64,000 bases of DNA from Bacillus aerolatus (GTDB lineage Bacteria > Bacillota > Bacilli > Bacillales > Domibacillaceae), in contig NZ_WEIO01000003.1 of assembly GCF_009183655.1 (NCBI RefSeq), positions 62,001 through 126,000 on the forward strand, written 5' to 3'. The translations under genes and the position numbers were made by a program. Under the pieces are notes generated by a model. It ran no database searches and was not told the DNA's origin. It saw only the letters and a program-made list of their open reading frames with translations. Of the stretch, positions 8,269-16,781 are shown piece by piece (position 1 is the stretch's first letter; every line of letters starts with the position of its first letter).

Positions 8269-9570
8269 TCATCTTATTTTCGAAGCCAATATGGCCAGGA
8301 TTTCTTTGTAACCATTATTATAAGAATCAGAAACTGCTGAAAAGGATTTACTATTCCTAGTTGTGCTGGGACCCGAGTACAAATCTACTGCTTCTTCAGA
8401 CAATGGAAACTGTTTTGCCAAATCAGAATATACATGTTTTATTCTATCCGAACCAAGAAATGTCCACCAACCTATCGTAAAAGTTCCTGACAACTCATAT
8501 GGACCGTACCCATTATTTTGGATTGTTGCATAATCCCATCTATAAACTCCATTATAGCCATCCATAAAGTTATTCAACTTATAATAAGGTGTAGTATTAT
8601 CTGGAGCAATAAGAACCTTGTCAAAAAATTGTTTTTCTAAACCTCTATGGATTTTTAAAAATAATTCTCTTTGTTCCGACTCCTTTGGATACGCACCAAT
8701 AAAGCTTTCTATCCACAATGGGAAACGGTGAGAATGAGATGAGTCGGCTGCTATGTTCTTAATTGTTTTTATTTCACTGATATCTTTTTTATTACCATAT
8801 CCAGCATATAAGTAATCCGGATGGTCACTCCATACGCCGGGTTGGAATAGCCACCTTCCTTCTTTATCAAATTTACTCTCTTTTTGAAACACTAAATAGC
8901 TTATTCTTAAAATATCGTTAAGTATGGGTTCGTCACTAAAGTAGTTACTTAAATCCGCAGCAATCGCAAATGTAAAGAACTCTTCATCGACAAAGGCTCT
9001 ATAATAGCTATTATCTACATTTTTGTTTTCTAGTTTCCATAATACTCGCTGCCGCATTCCGCCTTGGAAGTCTTCCCTCTCCCATTGCCATGCAGGAATT
9101 TCTATCCACAATCTCTCGATTTCACTCAATAAATAATTAGCTAAATAATTAACGTGATCTTTATCAGTACTCCTACTATCCGCTAACAGAATGTATCTGC
9201 TAATTAAATAATAGTAATGCAGTGTAGATAGCCTTTTATTTTCTATATTGACGTCAACTTCTTCATTTCCATTGACCGCAAAGCGATCAAAATGTTCTTC
9301 AAAGTCATTTATTATCTTCTTGTCAGAAGATTGATAGGCGTAATGGAGGGGAACCATAAGAAAATGACCAGCATCATAGAAATCACGTTCAGACTTTAAT
9401 TCTTCTTGTAAATAAGCACGTATTGTATCATTCCATAACTTTTTTTCTCTATTATTCAATTTTAAAGAATACTTTTGATTATCATTATTTTTGTTAAAGA
9501 TAGTTACACAAGTAACGCAGGTGACTATAACGGAAGATAACAAAATTAAAATTATTAATTTCTTCATCAC
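8269..9570 (-). CDS. Secreted or membrane-anchored protein of unknown function, 433 residues
   Basis: The protein begins with a hydrophobic N-terminus (KKLIILILLSSVIVTCVTCV) that is a signal or anchor, and the remainder is extracellular. It is rich in aromatic residues and predicted helices, with notable blocks WQWEREDFQGGMRQRVLW, HSHRFPLWIESF and GVYRWDYATIQNNGYGPYEL. I do not recognise the family. The aromatic-rich helical pattern and the position beyond the polysaccharide operon would fit an alpha/alpha-toroid polysaccharide lyase or hydrolase, but no catalytic motif is proven. Its A+T content looks higher than neighbours. Confidence 0.8.
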   Translation of the reverse strand: MMKKLIILILLSSVIVTCVTCVTIFNKNNDNQKYSLKLNNREKKLWNDTIRAYLQEELKSERDFYDAGHFLMVPLHYAYQSSDKKIINDFEEHFDRFAVNGNEEVDVNIENKRLSTLHYYYLISRYILLADSRSTDKDHVNYLANYLLSEIERLWIEIPAWQWEREDFQGGMRQRVLWKLENKNVDNSYYRAFVDEEFFTFAIAADLSNYFSDEPILNDILRISYLVFQKESKFDKEGRWLFQPGVWSDHPDYLYAGYGNKKDISEIKTIKNIAADSSHSHRFPLWIESFIGAYPKESEQRELFLKIHRGLEKQFFDKVLIAPDNTTPYYKLNNFMDGYNGVYRWDYATIQNNGYGPYELSGTFTIGWWTFLGSDRIKHVYSDLAKQFPLSEEAVDLYSGPSTTRNSKSFSAVSDSYNNGYKEILAILASKIR

Positions 9571-9957
9571 ACTATTTATTCCTTTTTATTTTGAACTTTA
9601 ACAGATTAGCTATTATCTGTGAACACTCCCGACTATGAGATTACACGCCAGTAGTTGCTTCACAAGACGTATTCATATAGACAATAATTTGTTATATTCT
9701 TGAGTGCTTATCCATGCGTTAGCAAGTGCTTCGGCAAGTTGACGTGTAAAAGAAAGAAAAGAAATAAGACTTCGACCTTAACGAATGAGAATACATAAAT
9801 GTTTCTTTATTTGTAATCTTTAACCAATAATCGAAGTCTCTCGAGAAGAAAGAGCAGAAGTAATAAACACAAAGATAGGAAAACATCGTATAATAAAGCA
9901 GCATAATAAAAATGGGACTTTCTTATATTAACCCTCTAACATAAATATTCTTTATGA
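9571..9957. other. Intergenic stretch with weak traces of decayed coding sequence
   Basis: No gene with a ribosome site. On the minus strand at about 9910-9800 one frame reads a hydrophobic stretch (LLYDVFLSLCLLLLLFLL) that could be a degraded VanZ-type end, but the match is too weak to call. Confidence 0.3.
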
Positions 9958-10005
9958 CAAAAAAGGAGACTGACCCTTTATACGAGTCAGTCCCTGGTTA
10001 AAAAG
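9958..10005 (-). terminator. Intrinsic terminator ending the exopolysaccharide operon
   Basis: On the minus strand GGGACTGACTC pairs with GGGTCAGTCTCC around a short loop and is followed by T6. It is the first strong terminator after epsN and belongs to the same sequence family as 5528-5572. Confidence 0.8.
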
Positions 10006-10110
10006 GTAAAAAGGCAACTAATTAAAACATAAACAAAAAACGATGATTATATAATTCTAACCTTCTATGATTGAAAAGGACATTAACAGTAGTCAAAGCA
10101 GTCAAACTCC

Positions 10111-11274
10111 TCATAAGCTGCCGGCTTTAACTTTCACCGTTTCCTTAACCTTATCAATCACTCTTTGCTGCTGCTCTTCAGTCATATTCGATCCTGAAGG
10201 AAGACATAAGCCATTTTTAAACAACTCATCCGAAACGCTTCTTCCCTCTCCATGAGAGTAATATGCAGTTCCTTCAAATAACGGCTGCAAATGGAGCGGC
10301 TTCCATACTGGCCGTGCTTCTATATTCTCCTCTGCTAATGCTTCAATTAACTCAATGGGCGACACGCCTAATTTCTCTCGATCGACCGTTAAGGTTGTCA
10401 GCCAGCGGTTATGCAATGTGCCTTTCAACTCAGGCATAAACTCAAAACCATCTATTTCGCCAAACGCTTCCATGTAATGTTTAAAAATAGCTCGTCTTGC
10501 TGCCACTCGCTCATCGAGCACTTCTAACTGCGCCCGGCCAACTCCTGCTAAAATATTGCTCATCCGATAATTATAACCCACTTCACTATGCTGATAATGA
10601 GGCGCTGGATCACGCGCCTGGGTCGCCAAAAAGCGCGCCTTGTGCAATGCTTCCTTATCATTCGAAACAAGCATACCGCCGCCGGACGTTGTAATAATTT
10701 TATTCCCGTTAAAAGAAAACACACCAAACTTGCCAAACGTGCCGCTTTTCTTCCCCTTATACTCGGCTCCAAGCGACTCCGCCGCATCTTCAATAACCGG
10801 AACACCGTAACGATCACAAATCGCCAGCAACTCATCCATCTTTGCGCTTTGACCGTATAAATTTACAACAATCACCGCTTTTGGCAGCCAGCCTTCTTGC
10901 TCCGCGTCAATGAATGCCCGTTCCAGCGCATCAGGCGACATATTCCATGTTTTCGGCTCCGAATCAATAAATATCGGCTCTGCTCCTTCATACACAATAG
11001 GGTTTGCACTCGCCACAAACGTTAGCGTTGAACAAAACACCCGGTCTCTTGCCTGCACATCAAGCAGTTGTAACGCCAGGTGAATCGCAGCCGTTCCCGA
11101 ACTCAGCGCCGCTGCACCCTTTACACCAACATACGCTGCCAATTCCTTCTCAAACCCATCCACATTCGGACCGAGCGGCGCAATCCAGTTCGTTTCAAAC
11201 GCAGCATTTATGTAATTCTGTTCCCGCCCGCTCATATGCGGGGGAGAAAGAAAAATCCTTGGTAGTTGGGGCAC
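10111..11274 (-). CDS. epsN: PLP-dependent aminotransferase for UDP-bacillosamine synthesis (EpsN/PglE type)
   Basis: A DegT/DnrJ/EryC1 enzyme expected to convert UDP-2-acetamido-4-keto-2,4,6-trideoxyglucose to the 4-amino sugar. The N-terminal IFLSPPHMSGREQ, the NWIAPLGPN block, the internal aldimine lysine in GVFSFNGNKIITTSGGGM (about residues 180-197) and the C-terminal GLCLPSGSNMTEEQQ match my recollection of B. subtilis EpsN closely. GTG 11274 is preferred since AAGGAG lies eight bases before it; upstream ATGs overlap that site. Last gene of the operon, after epsL and epsM. Confidence 0.93.
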   Translation of the reverse strand: MPQLPRIFLSPPHMSGREQNYINAAFETNWIAPLGPNVDGFEKELAAYVGVKGAAALSSGTAAIHLALQLLDVQARDRVFCSTLTFVASANPIVYEGAEPIFIDSEPKTWNMSPDALERAFIDAEQEGWLPKAVIVVNLYGQSAKMDELLAICDRYGVPVIEDAAESLGAEYKGKKSGTFGKFGVFSFNGNKIITTSGGGMLVSNDKEALHKARFLATQARDPAPHYQHSEVGYNYRMSNILAGVGRAQLEVLDERVAARRAIFKHYMEAFGEIDGFEFMPELKGTLHNRWLTTLTVDREKLGVSPIELIEALAEENIEARPVWKPLHLQPLFEGTAYYSHGEGRSVSDELFKNGLCLPSGSNMTEEQQQRVIDKVKETVKVKAGSL

Positions 11275-11349
11275 AATCATCTCTCCTTCTTTCATATATA
11301 ATATACGCTATATTTGTTTCTTTTTAACTGAACCGAAAAGTTAAGCAGC

Positions 11350-11973
11350 CTAAATTACCCTTGCCGGAGCCCCCACAGCCGTAATTTCTTGCGGCAAATC
11401 ACCAATCACTACAGAACCAGCTCCCACAACCGACCATGGTCCAATCGTCTTGCCAGGAATCACAACTGCCCCAGCTCCAATATGAGTGCCTGTTCCTACT
11501 GTGACATTTCCTGTGAGAGTAACATTCGGTGAGATATGAGAGAAATCTCCAATTCGATTATCATGCTCAACAACAGCAGCAGTATTAATAATCGTATGTT
11601 GACCGATAACAGCAGCAGCATTAATGACAGCATTAGGCATTACGACCGTGCCATCTTTTATCAAAGCCGATGGACTAACAATAGCAGAAGGATGAATAAG
11701 TACAGCAAAGTGGGCATTTTTAGAGGCTAACCTTTCTACAATTTGCTTCCTAACCCGATTATTCCCGATAGCAACAATAAAATGTACCTCTTTCTCTTCT
11801 TGCATGAGTTTAAATGCGTAAGAAATAGGGGCTAAAATCACTTTATCACTTTTTTGGGAAATTGTGTATTTATCATCCAATAAAGCAACTAGCTTGTACT
11901 CTGCCTCTGCTTTGATTATATCTTGAACAACCTTGCTGTGTCCGCCTTCACCAATAACTACGATTGCCTTCAT
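11350..11973 (-). CDS. epsM: Sugar O/N-acetyltransferase (EpsM/PglD type)
   Basis: A 207-residue left-handed beta-helix acetyltransferase with an N-terminal Rossmann-like sugar-nucleotide binding part (VVIGEGGHSKVVQDII, residues 4-19) and hexapeptide repeats from about 95 to 190 (VVEHDNRIGDFSHISPN contains the catalytic histidine region EHD). It would N-acetylate UDP-4-amino-bacillosamine precursor made by EpsN, giving UDP-N,N'-diacetylbacillosamine. Directly follows epsL with four bases between them. Confidence 0.92.
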   Translation of the reverse strand: MKAIVVIGEGGHSKVVQDIIKAEAEYKLVALLDDKYTISQKSDKVILAPISYAFKLMQEEKEVHFIVAIGNNRVRKQIVERLASKNAHFAVLIHPSAIVSPSALIKDGTVVMPNAVINAAAVIGQHTIINTAAVVEHDNRIGDFSHISPNVTLTGNVTVGTGTHIGAGAVVIPGKTIGPWSVVGAGSVVIGDLPQEITAVGAPARVI

Positions 11974-11977
11974 CTCT

Positions 11978-12574
11978 CTACACGCCTTTCGAGCCTTTAA
12001 ACTTCTCCATCGTTACATGCCCTGTTTGACTAATTCCTTCTGACTTAAACACCTTTAATACTGTCATAAATAATATTTTAATGTCTAGCCAAAAGGAGCG
12101 GTTATCTACATACCATACATCCAACTTAAACTTATCTTCCCAAGAAATCGCATTGCGCCCATTCACCTGCGCCCATCCGGTAATACCTGGGCGCACTTCA
12201 TGCCTGCGTGCTTGTTCTGATGTATATAACTCCAAATACTCCATCAATAAAGGTCTCGGACCGACTAAACTAATATCACCCTTCAATACATTAAACAACT
12301 GCGGCAATTCATCCAAACTCAGCTTCCTAAGTAGCTGACCGAAAGGTGTTAACCTTGCATAATCCGGTAGCAATTCCCCATTTTCATCTTTCTCGTCAGT
12401 CATAGTCCGAAATTTATACACAAAAAAAGGCTTACCATATAGTCCAGGGCGCTTTTGCTTAAAGATAATGGGTGAACCAAGTTTTATACGAATTAGAAAC
12501 GCAGTAATTAAAATAATGGGAGATAAAATTACGAAACCGATAAAAGAGAATGTGAAATCAAATAATCGTTTCAT
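11978..12574 (-). CDS. epsL: Undecaprenyl-phosphate sugar-1-phosphate transferase (EpsL/PglC type)
   Basis: A 198-residue monotopic phosphoglycosyl transferase that starts the repeat unit by moving a sugar phosphate to undecaprenyl phosphate. It has one N-terminal hydrophobic re-entrant helix (about residues 10-28), [20 protein letters not shown] with the catalytic Asp-Glu pair, SLVGPRPLL and the [13 protein letters not shown] motif. The short PglC-like form, next to epsM and epsN, suggests diacetylbacillosamine as first sugar. The ATG adjoins the stop of the preceding glycosyltransferase. Confidence 0.94.
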   Translation of the reverse strand: MKRLFDFTFSFIGFVILSPIILITAFLIRIKLGSPIIFKQKRPGLYGKPFFVYKFRTMTDEKDENGELLPDYARLTPFGQLLRKLSLDELPQLFNVLKGDISLVGPRPLLMEYLELYTSEQARRHEVRPGITGWAQVNGRNAISWEDKFKLDVWYVDNRSFWLDIKILFMTVLKVFKSEGISQTGHVTMEKFKGSKGV

Positions 12575-13813
12575 TCACTTCATTTCCTTTGTATCTGCAA
12601 GCATAATTTTCTCTAGTCTTTCAGAAAGAAGAGCCCAATTGTGTTCTTTTTCTACATAAAGTCGAGCTTTTTGCCCCAGTTGATGGAGGTCTTCTTTAGA
12701 AGCAGTCATTAAAACTTTAGCTAACTCTGTAGAAAAATTATTTTTTATGACATAACCACCGCCTGCTTTTTCGACAGGAGTATCATCTAAATTACAAAGA
12801 AGAGCCACTGGTAAAGAGGCTCCCATGTAATCAAAGAGCTTGTTTGGACTTATTCCCCATTTAAAAACAGGAGAGTCCTTCAACGGCAGTAACCCAATAT
12901 CACATTGAGAGAGCAAGGCGGGTATACATTCTTTGGGTAACGGATCGACAAAATCTAAATTTGATATATTTTCCTTATGTTTTCTTTCTATAAGTCGTTT
13001 CTTTTCTGGTCCATTTCCCACTAATAGAAAATGTACTGAAGGTTTACTTTCTTTTAAAATCTTAGCAGAATCAAGAATAGCATCTAAATTATTAGCAAGA
13101 CCATGAGTACCCGTATAAACGGCAAGAACACGATCTTTATTTTTTTCTAAAATCTGCTTAACTTCGCTTGGCAACTCTTCTACAGCGTCTAACCGTTTAA
13201 GGTCAATTCCATTTGGTAAATATAATACTTTTTCTTTTTTGATACCTTTATTTGTTACATAACCAACCGCTTTATCAAATAAAACAATAATTCTTTTAGA
13301 TTTACGATAGAGGAACTTTTCCATTGATGCCAATCCATAGATTACTGGATTTCTCGCTGTGACTTTCCCTAAATCGATTAGCGTTTGCGGCCATAAATCC
13401 CTTTCTTCAAAATAAAATGTTGATTTCTTTTTTTTCGAAGTCAAGTAACCAACATAGGCAGCTAAAGGATGTACTAATGAGCCTATTACTATGTCAGGCT
13501 GCTGGTCGATATTCTTAGCAATTTTGTATGCTCTTCTACTATATGAAATCATATTAAATACTCTGTTGATATCATTTTTATGATAAGGAGTTGTCCTAAT
13601 CCAAATAAATTCAATCCCGTCATAATTTTTTTTAACAAACAGTTGCTTATTGTCCATCAAATGCTCTTCATGTAATGTTTGATGATTATAGGAAGAAGCA
13701 AAAATAGTCACCTTGTGTCCTTTAGCAATTAATTGCTTTGCTAAGTCATAATGGCGGGTTCCTCCGCTTGATCCAGGCCCAATTGCGTAGTGGTTAAAAA
13801 TCCATATATTCAC
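12575..13813 (-). CDS. GT4-family glycosyltransferase
   Basis: A 412-residue GT-B enzyme: N-terminal acceptor domain beginning NIWIFNHYAIGPGSSGGTRH, with the glycine-rich loop, and a C-terminal GT4 domain with VYTGTHG, HFLLVGNGPEKKRLIE and the nucleotide-binding SPNKLFDYMGASLPV motif. The glycine-rich opening resembles WbuB-like transferases that add amino sugars. It should add one sugar of the repeat at the inner membrane face. GTG start with GAGGT six bases upstream. Donor sugar unknown. Confidence 0.9.
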   Translation of the reverse strand: MNIWIFNHYAIGPGSSGGTRHYDLAKQLIAKGHKVTIFASSYNHQTLHEEHLMDNKQLFVKKNYDGIEFIWIRTTPYHKNDINRVFNMISYSRRAYKIAKNIDQQPDIVIGSLVHPLAAYVGYLTSKKKKSTFYFEERDLWPQTLIDLGKVTARNPVIYGLASMEKFLYRKSKRIIVLFDKAVGYVTNKGIKKEKVLYLPNGIDLKRLDAVEELPSEVKQILEKNKDRVLAVYTGTHGLANNLDAILDSAKILKESKPSVHFLLVGNGPEKKRLIERKHKENISNLDFVDPLPKECIPALLSQCDIGLLPLKDSPVFKWGISPNKLFDYMGASLPVALLCNLDDTPVEKAGGGYVIKNNFSTELAKVLMTASKEDLHQLGQKARLYVEKEHNWALLSERLEKIMLADTKEMK

Positions 13814-13822
13814 CTTAAAACC

Positions 13823-14539
13823 TCACTCTTGATTTCTTAGTAATTGATCAGCCGGCACGTCTCTCACTTTTTTTGCCGGTGAACCAACAACCAGTTCTTC
13901 TGTTTGTATGTCTTTTGTTACTACACTTGCTGCTGCTGCCGCTCCATCTTCATGAATTACTTTCCCTGGAAGAATCGTTGCGTTCGCTCCAATGCGGCCG
14001 CCGTCTTTAATGGTTACACCTTTAAATTTATCAAACCGTTCCTTGCTTCTTCCCATATAATTATCATTAGTCGTAACAACACACGGAGCGACAAATACAT
14101 AATCACCGAGCTCAGAATAAGCGGTAATATAGCAATTAGTTTCAAGCTTACACCGCTTCCCCACTTTGCAGTCATTTTCAACGGCGACTCCGCGGCCGAC
14201 AATCGTCCGTTCCCCAATCGTTACCCGCTCACGAATAGTGGCTAAGTCTGCGATGAACACTTCATCACCAATTTCCGCATTCGCATAAATAATAGCTGAG
14301 GTTCCGATCGTCACACCCGATCCAATGACGGCCGGTGGAAGCTGTTTCGTTTCTGGCAAAATAGATGCTTTTGCCCGTGTTGGCTGTTTTCCGATAACGA
14401 CATTATCTTGAATAATGACGTTGCTCCCGATTCGAGTTCCCTCATATATAACAACGTTGTTGCCAATGACCACATTGTCCCCAAAAGTAATACCTTCACC
14501 TACAACGACATTTTGACCTACACTTATCGTCGCTTTCAT
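13823..14539 (-). CDS. UDP-2-acetamido-3-amino-glucuronate N-acetyltransferase-like (WbpD/WlbB family)
   Basis: A 238-residue left-handed beta-helix enzyme almost entirely composed of hexapeptide repeats from residue 4 on (VGEGITFGDNVVIGNNVVIYEG...), with FVAPCVVTTNDNYMGRSKERFDKFKG as the loop typical of WbpD-like enzymes. It would acetylate the 3-amino group made by the WbpE-like aminotransferase. Together with 14588-15658, 15594-16781, 20526-21854 and 21867-22898 it completes the pathway to UDP-2,3-diacetamido-2,3-dideoxy-mannuronate. AAGGAG precedes the ATG, directly after an internal terminator. Confidence 0.87.
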   Translation of the reverse strand: MKATISVGQNVVVGEGITFGDNVVIGNNVVIYEGTRIGSNVIIQDNVVIGKQPTRAKASILPETKQLPPAVIGSGVTIGTSAIIYANAEIGDEVFIADLATIRERVTIGERTIVGRGVAVENDCKVGKRCKLETNCYITAYSELGDYVFVAPCVVTTNDNYMGRSKERFDKFKGVTIKDGGRIGANATILPGKVIHEDGAAAAASVVTKDIQTEELVVGSPAKKVRDVPADQLLRNQE

Positions 14540-14554
14540 TATTCATCTCTCCTT

Positions 14555-14589
14555 AAAAAAGCCGCCTGTATGAACGGGCGGCTTTTTTT
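14555..14589 (-). terminator. Intrinsic terminator inside the exopolysaccharide operon
   Basis: On the minus strand GCCGCC (14582-14577) pairs with GGCGGC (14566-14561), followed by T6, and then the ribosome site of the next gene. The stem is GC-only and A7 precedes it, so it would work in both directions. It separates upstream genes from five downstream ones. Confidence 0.8.
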
Positions 14590-15658
14590 ATCCAAAGTAT
14601 TTAATAATTTCTTTAGTAATTTTCTCTGATGCTTTACCATCACCATAAAGTTGCTTAGAATAATCTGTTGGTTTAAAGTCCTGTATAATAGCAGCCAGGT
14701 CTTCTTTTAATGGGGCAACTAAGCGGTTACACCCGGCTTCCACTGTTTCCACCCATTCTGTTTCGGGACGCAAAGTCAGACAGGGTACTTTTGCAAAATA
14801 GGCTTCCTTTTGTACACCACCTGAATCCGTCACAATGGCTTTCGCATACTTTTCAAGCAGCAGCATTTCTAGATAAGAAACAGGCTCAATCACTTGTAAA
14901 TTGCTCCCCACCCCAGTTAATTCACTTAATCCGTATTCATCGAGCCTGTGCTTCGTTCTTGGATGAAGCGGCAAAATGACAGTTTCATCAAGGTTCGCGA
15001 ACGCTTTAAAAATGGCAGTCAATTTTTCCTTTGAGTCCGTATTATCCGCACGATGAATGGTCGCAAGAGTATATCTCTTTTCTTCTACACCAAACTGCTC
15101 AAGGTTGTATTTTTCTTCCGCAATCGCTGTATTGTACAAGACCGCATCATACATGACATCACCGACATTCACAACATTCTCGGTAATGTTTTCATTCTTA
15201 AGGTTTTGCACAGCTGTTTCAGTCGGCGGGAATAGCAATGTAGATACATGATCCGTTATTACACGGTTTATTTCTTCTGGCATTTTTTTATTAAAGCTCC
15301 TAAGTCCCGCTTCAATATGAATAAGCGGAATGTGAAGCTTGCTTGCGGCAAGTGCACCAGCAAGCGTTGAATTCGTATCTCCGTATACAAGCACTGCATC
15401 TGGCTTCTCTTTAAAGACAACTTCTTCAATCGCCGCAAGCATGTCTCCCGTCTGTTTACCGTGCGAAGCCGAGCCTATGCCTAAATCATAATCTGGCTTC
15501 GGTATATTCAGTTCATGGAAGAAAACCCCGGCCATATTGTAATCATAGTGCTGGCCTGTATTCACCAGCACTTCTGTTGCGTGTTTACGTAGTTCACGAG
15601 AAACAGGTGCTACTTTCACTAGTTGCGGCCGTGTCCCGGCAATTGTCAGTATCTTCAT
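14588..15658 (-). CDS. UDP-N-acetylglucosamine 2-epimerase family enzyme (WecB/WbpI)
   Basis: A 356-residue non-hydrolysing epimerase with ILTIAGTRPQLVKVAPV at the N-terminus, NTGQHYDYNM, VYGDTNSTLAGALAA, HIEAGLRSF, and the C-terminal TDSGGVQKEAYFAKVPCLTLR block. In this operon it most likely inverts C2 of UDP-2,3-diacetamido-glucuronate (WbpI role) rather than making plain UDP-ManNAc, but sequence alone does not separate the two. I start it at ATG 15658, where the homology begins; this overlaps the aminotransferase 3' end by 65 bp. Confidence 0.9.
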   Translation of the reverse strand: MKILTIAGTRPQLVKVAPVSRELRKHATEVLVNTGQHYDYNMAGVFFHELNIPKPDYDLGIGSASHGKQTGDMLAAIEEVVFKEKPDAVLVYGDTNSTLAGALAASKLHIPLIHIEAGLRSFNKKMPEEINRVITDHVSTLLFPPTETAVQNLKNENITENVVNVGDVMYDAVLYNTAIAEEKYNLEQFGVEEKRYTLATIHRADNTDSKEKLTAIFKAFANLDETVILPLHPRTKHRLDEYGLSELTGVGSNLQVIEPVSYLEMLLLEKYAKAIVTDSGGVQKEAYFAKVPCLTLRPETEWVETVEAGCNRLVAPLKEDLAAIIQDFKPTDYSKQLYGDGKASEKITKEIIKYFG

Positions 15659-16781
15659 TTGTTCTTCCCTCACTTTGGTAAAACTCAATAATTTTTTCAA
15701 TCACGTAGTCCTGATCTTCTTGTTTTAACTCTGGATACATCGGAAGGGAAATCGCTTCTTTCGCCGCTTTTTCAGTTTCTGGCAGGTCTCCTTCCTGATA
15801 ACCGAGCTCTTTAAACACTGGTTGAACATGAAGCGGCATCGGATAATAAACCATTGTGGAAACTCCCTGCTCTTTCAAATATTGCTGGAGTCCGTCACGT
15901 TTCGGAACACGCAAGGTGTATTGATGGAAAACATGATAATTACCTTTTTTCTGAACAGGCGTCTGGAGGACTTCCTCTAACTTTTCATTGAGCTTGTCTG
16001 TGTAATAAGCTGCCCGTTCACGACGGGCATGAGACCATTTGTCCAAATGAGGAAACTTTACATTTAAAATCGCTGCCTGCAGTTCATCTAGGCGGCTGTT
16101 ATAGCCGAGAACATGATGATAATACTTCGGCTTGCTTCCGTGAACACGGATGACACGTGCTTTTTCAGCAAGCTCTTCATTATTCGTGACAATCATACCT
16201 CCGTCACCATACGCACCTAAGTTTTTCGTTGGGAAGAAGCTATATGTAGCCGCTGTGCCAAGTTCCCCAACACTGTGACCGTTTTGCTTCGCGCCAATCG
16301 CCTGCGCGGCATCCTCTACAATAACAAGGTTATGTTTGTCGGCAATTTCCCTGATCGCTTCCATATCCGCCATTTGACCATATAAGTGAACAGGAATAAT
16401 CGCTTTTGTCTTCTTCGTAATCACTGACTCAATTTTCGAAGGATCAATATTAAACGTAACCGGGTCAATATCGACATAAACAGGTACCGCGCCGGCACGG
16501 GCAATCGCCCCGCCCGTCGCAAAAAAAGTGAACGCTGTTGTAATCACTTCATCCCCTGTTTCTACACCCGCTGCCTGCAAAGCAATATGAATCGCATCAC
16601 TGCCGTTCCCGACACCGATACCGTGATCAACGTTACTGTATTTCGCTATATCCGCTTCAAGCTGCTTTACATTGCTTCCTAAAATAAATTGAGAAGAAGA
16701 CATCACCTCATCCATCTTGGCGATAACTTCTTCTCTCATTGATTGATATTGTTCAGATAGATCGAGCATTTGAATTTTCAT
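15594..16781 (-). CDS. DegT/DnrJ/EryC1 aminotransferase (WbpE-like)
   Basis: A PLP enzyme of 395 residues with MLDLSEQYQSMREEV, GVGNGSDAIHIAL, TAFTFFATGGAIARAGA, VEDAAQAIGA and the aldimine lysine in YSFFPTKNLGAYGDGGM. These match the WbpE/WlbC group that aminates UDP-2-acetamido-3-keto-glucuronate. The last 20 or so residues (after YQSEGRTNED) are rich in Thr/Ser and lie in the 65-bp overlap with the epimerase; they may be a recent read-through extension. The ribosome site AAGGAG precedes ATG 16781. Confidence 0.9.
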   Translation of the reverse strand: MKIQMLDLSEQYQSMREEVIAKMDEVMSSSQFILGSNVKQLEADIAKYSNVDHGIGVGNGSDAIHIALQAAGVETGDEVITTAFTFFATGGAIARAGAVPVYVDIDPVTFNIDPSKIESVITKKTKAIIPVHLYGQMADMEAIREIADKHNLVIVEDAAQAIGAKQNGHSVGELGTAATYSFFPTKNLGAYGDGGMIVTNNEELAEKARVIRVHGSKPKYYHHVLGYNSRLDELQAAILNVKFPHLDKWSHARRERAAYYTDKLNEKLEEVLQTPVQKKGNYHVFHQYTLRVPKRDGLQQYLKEQGVSTMVYYPMPLHVQPVFKELGYQEGDLPETEKAAKEAISLPMYPELKQEDQDYVIEKIIEFYQSEGRTNEDTDNCRDTAATSESSTCFS

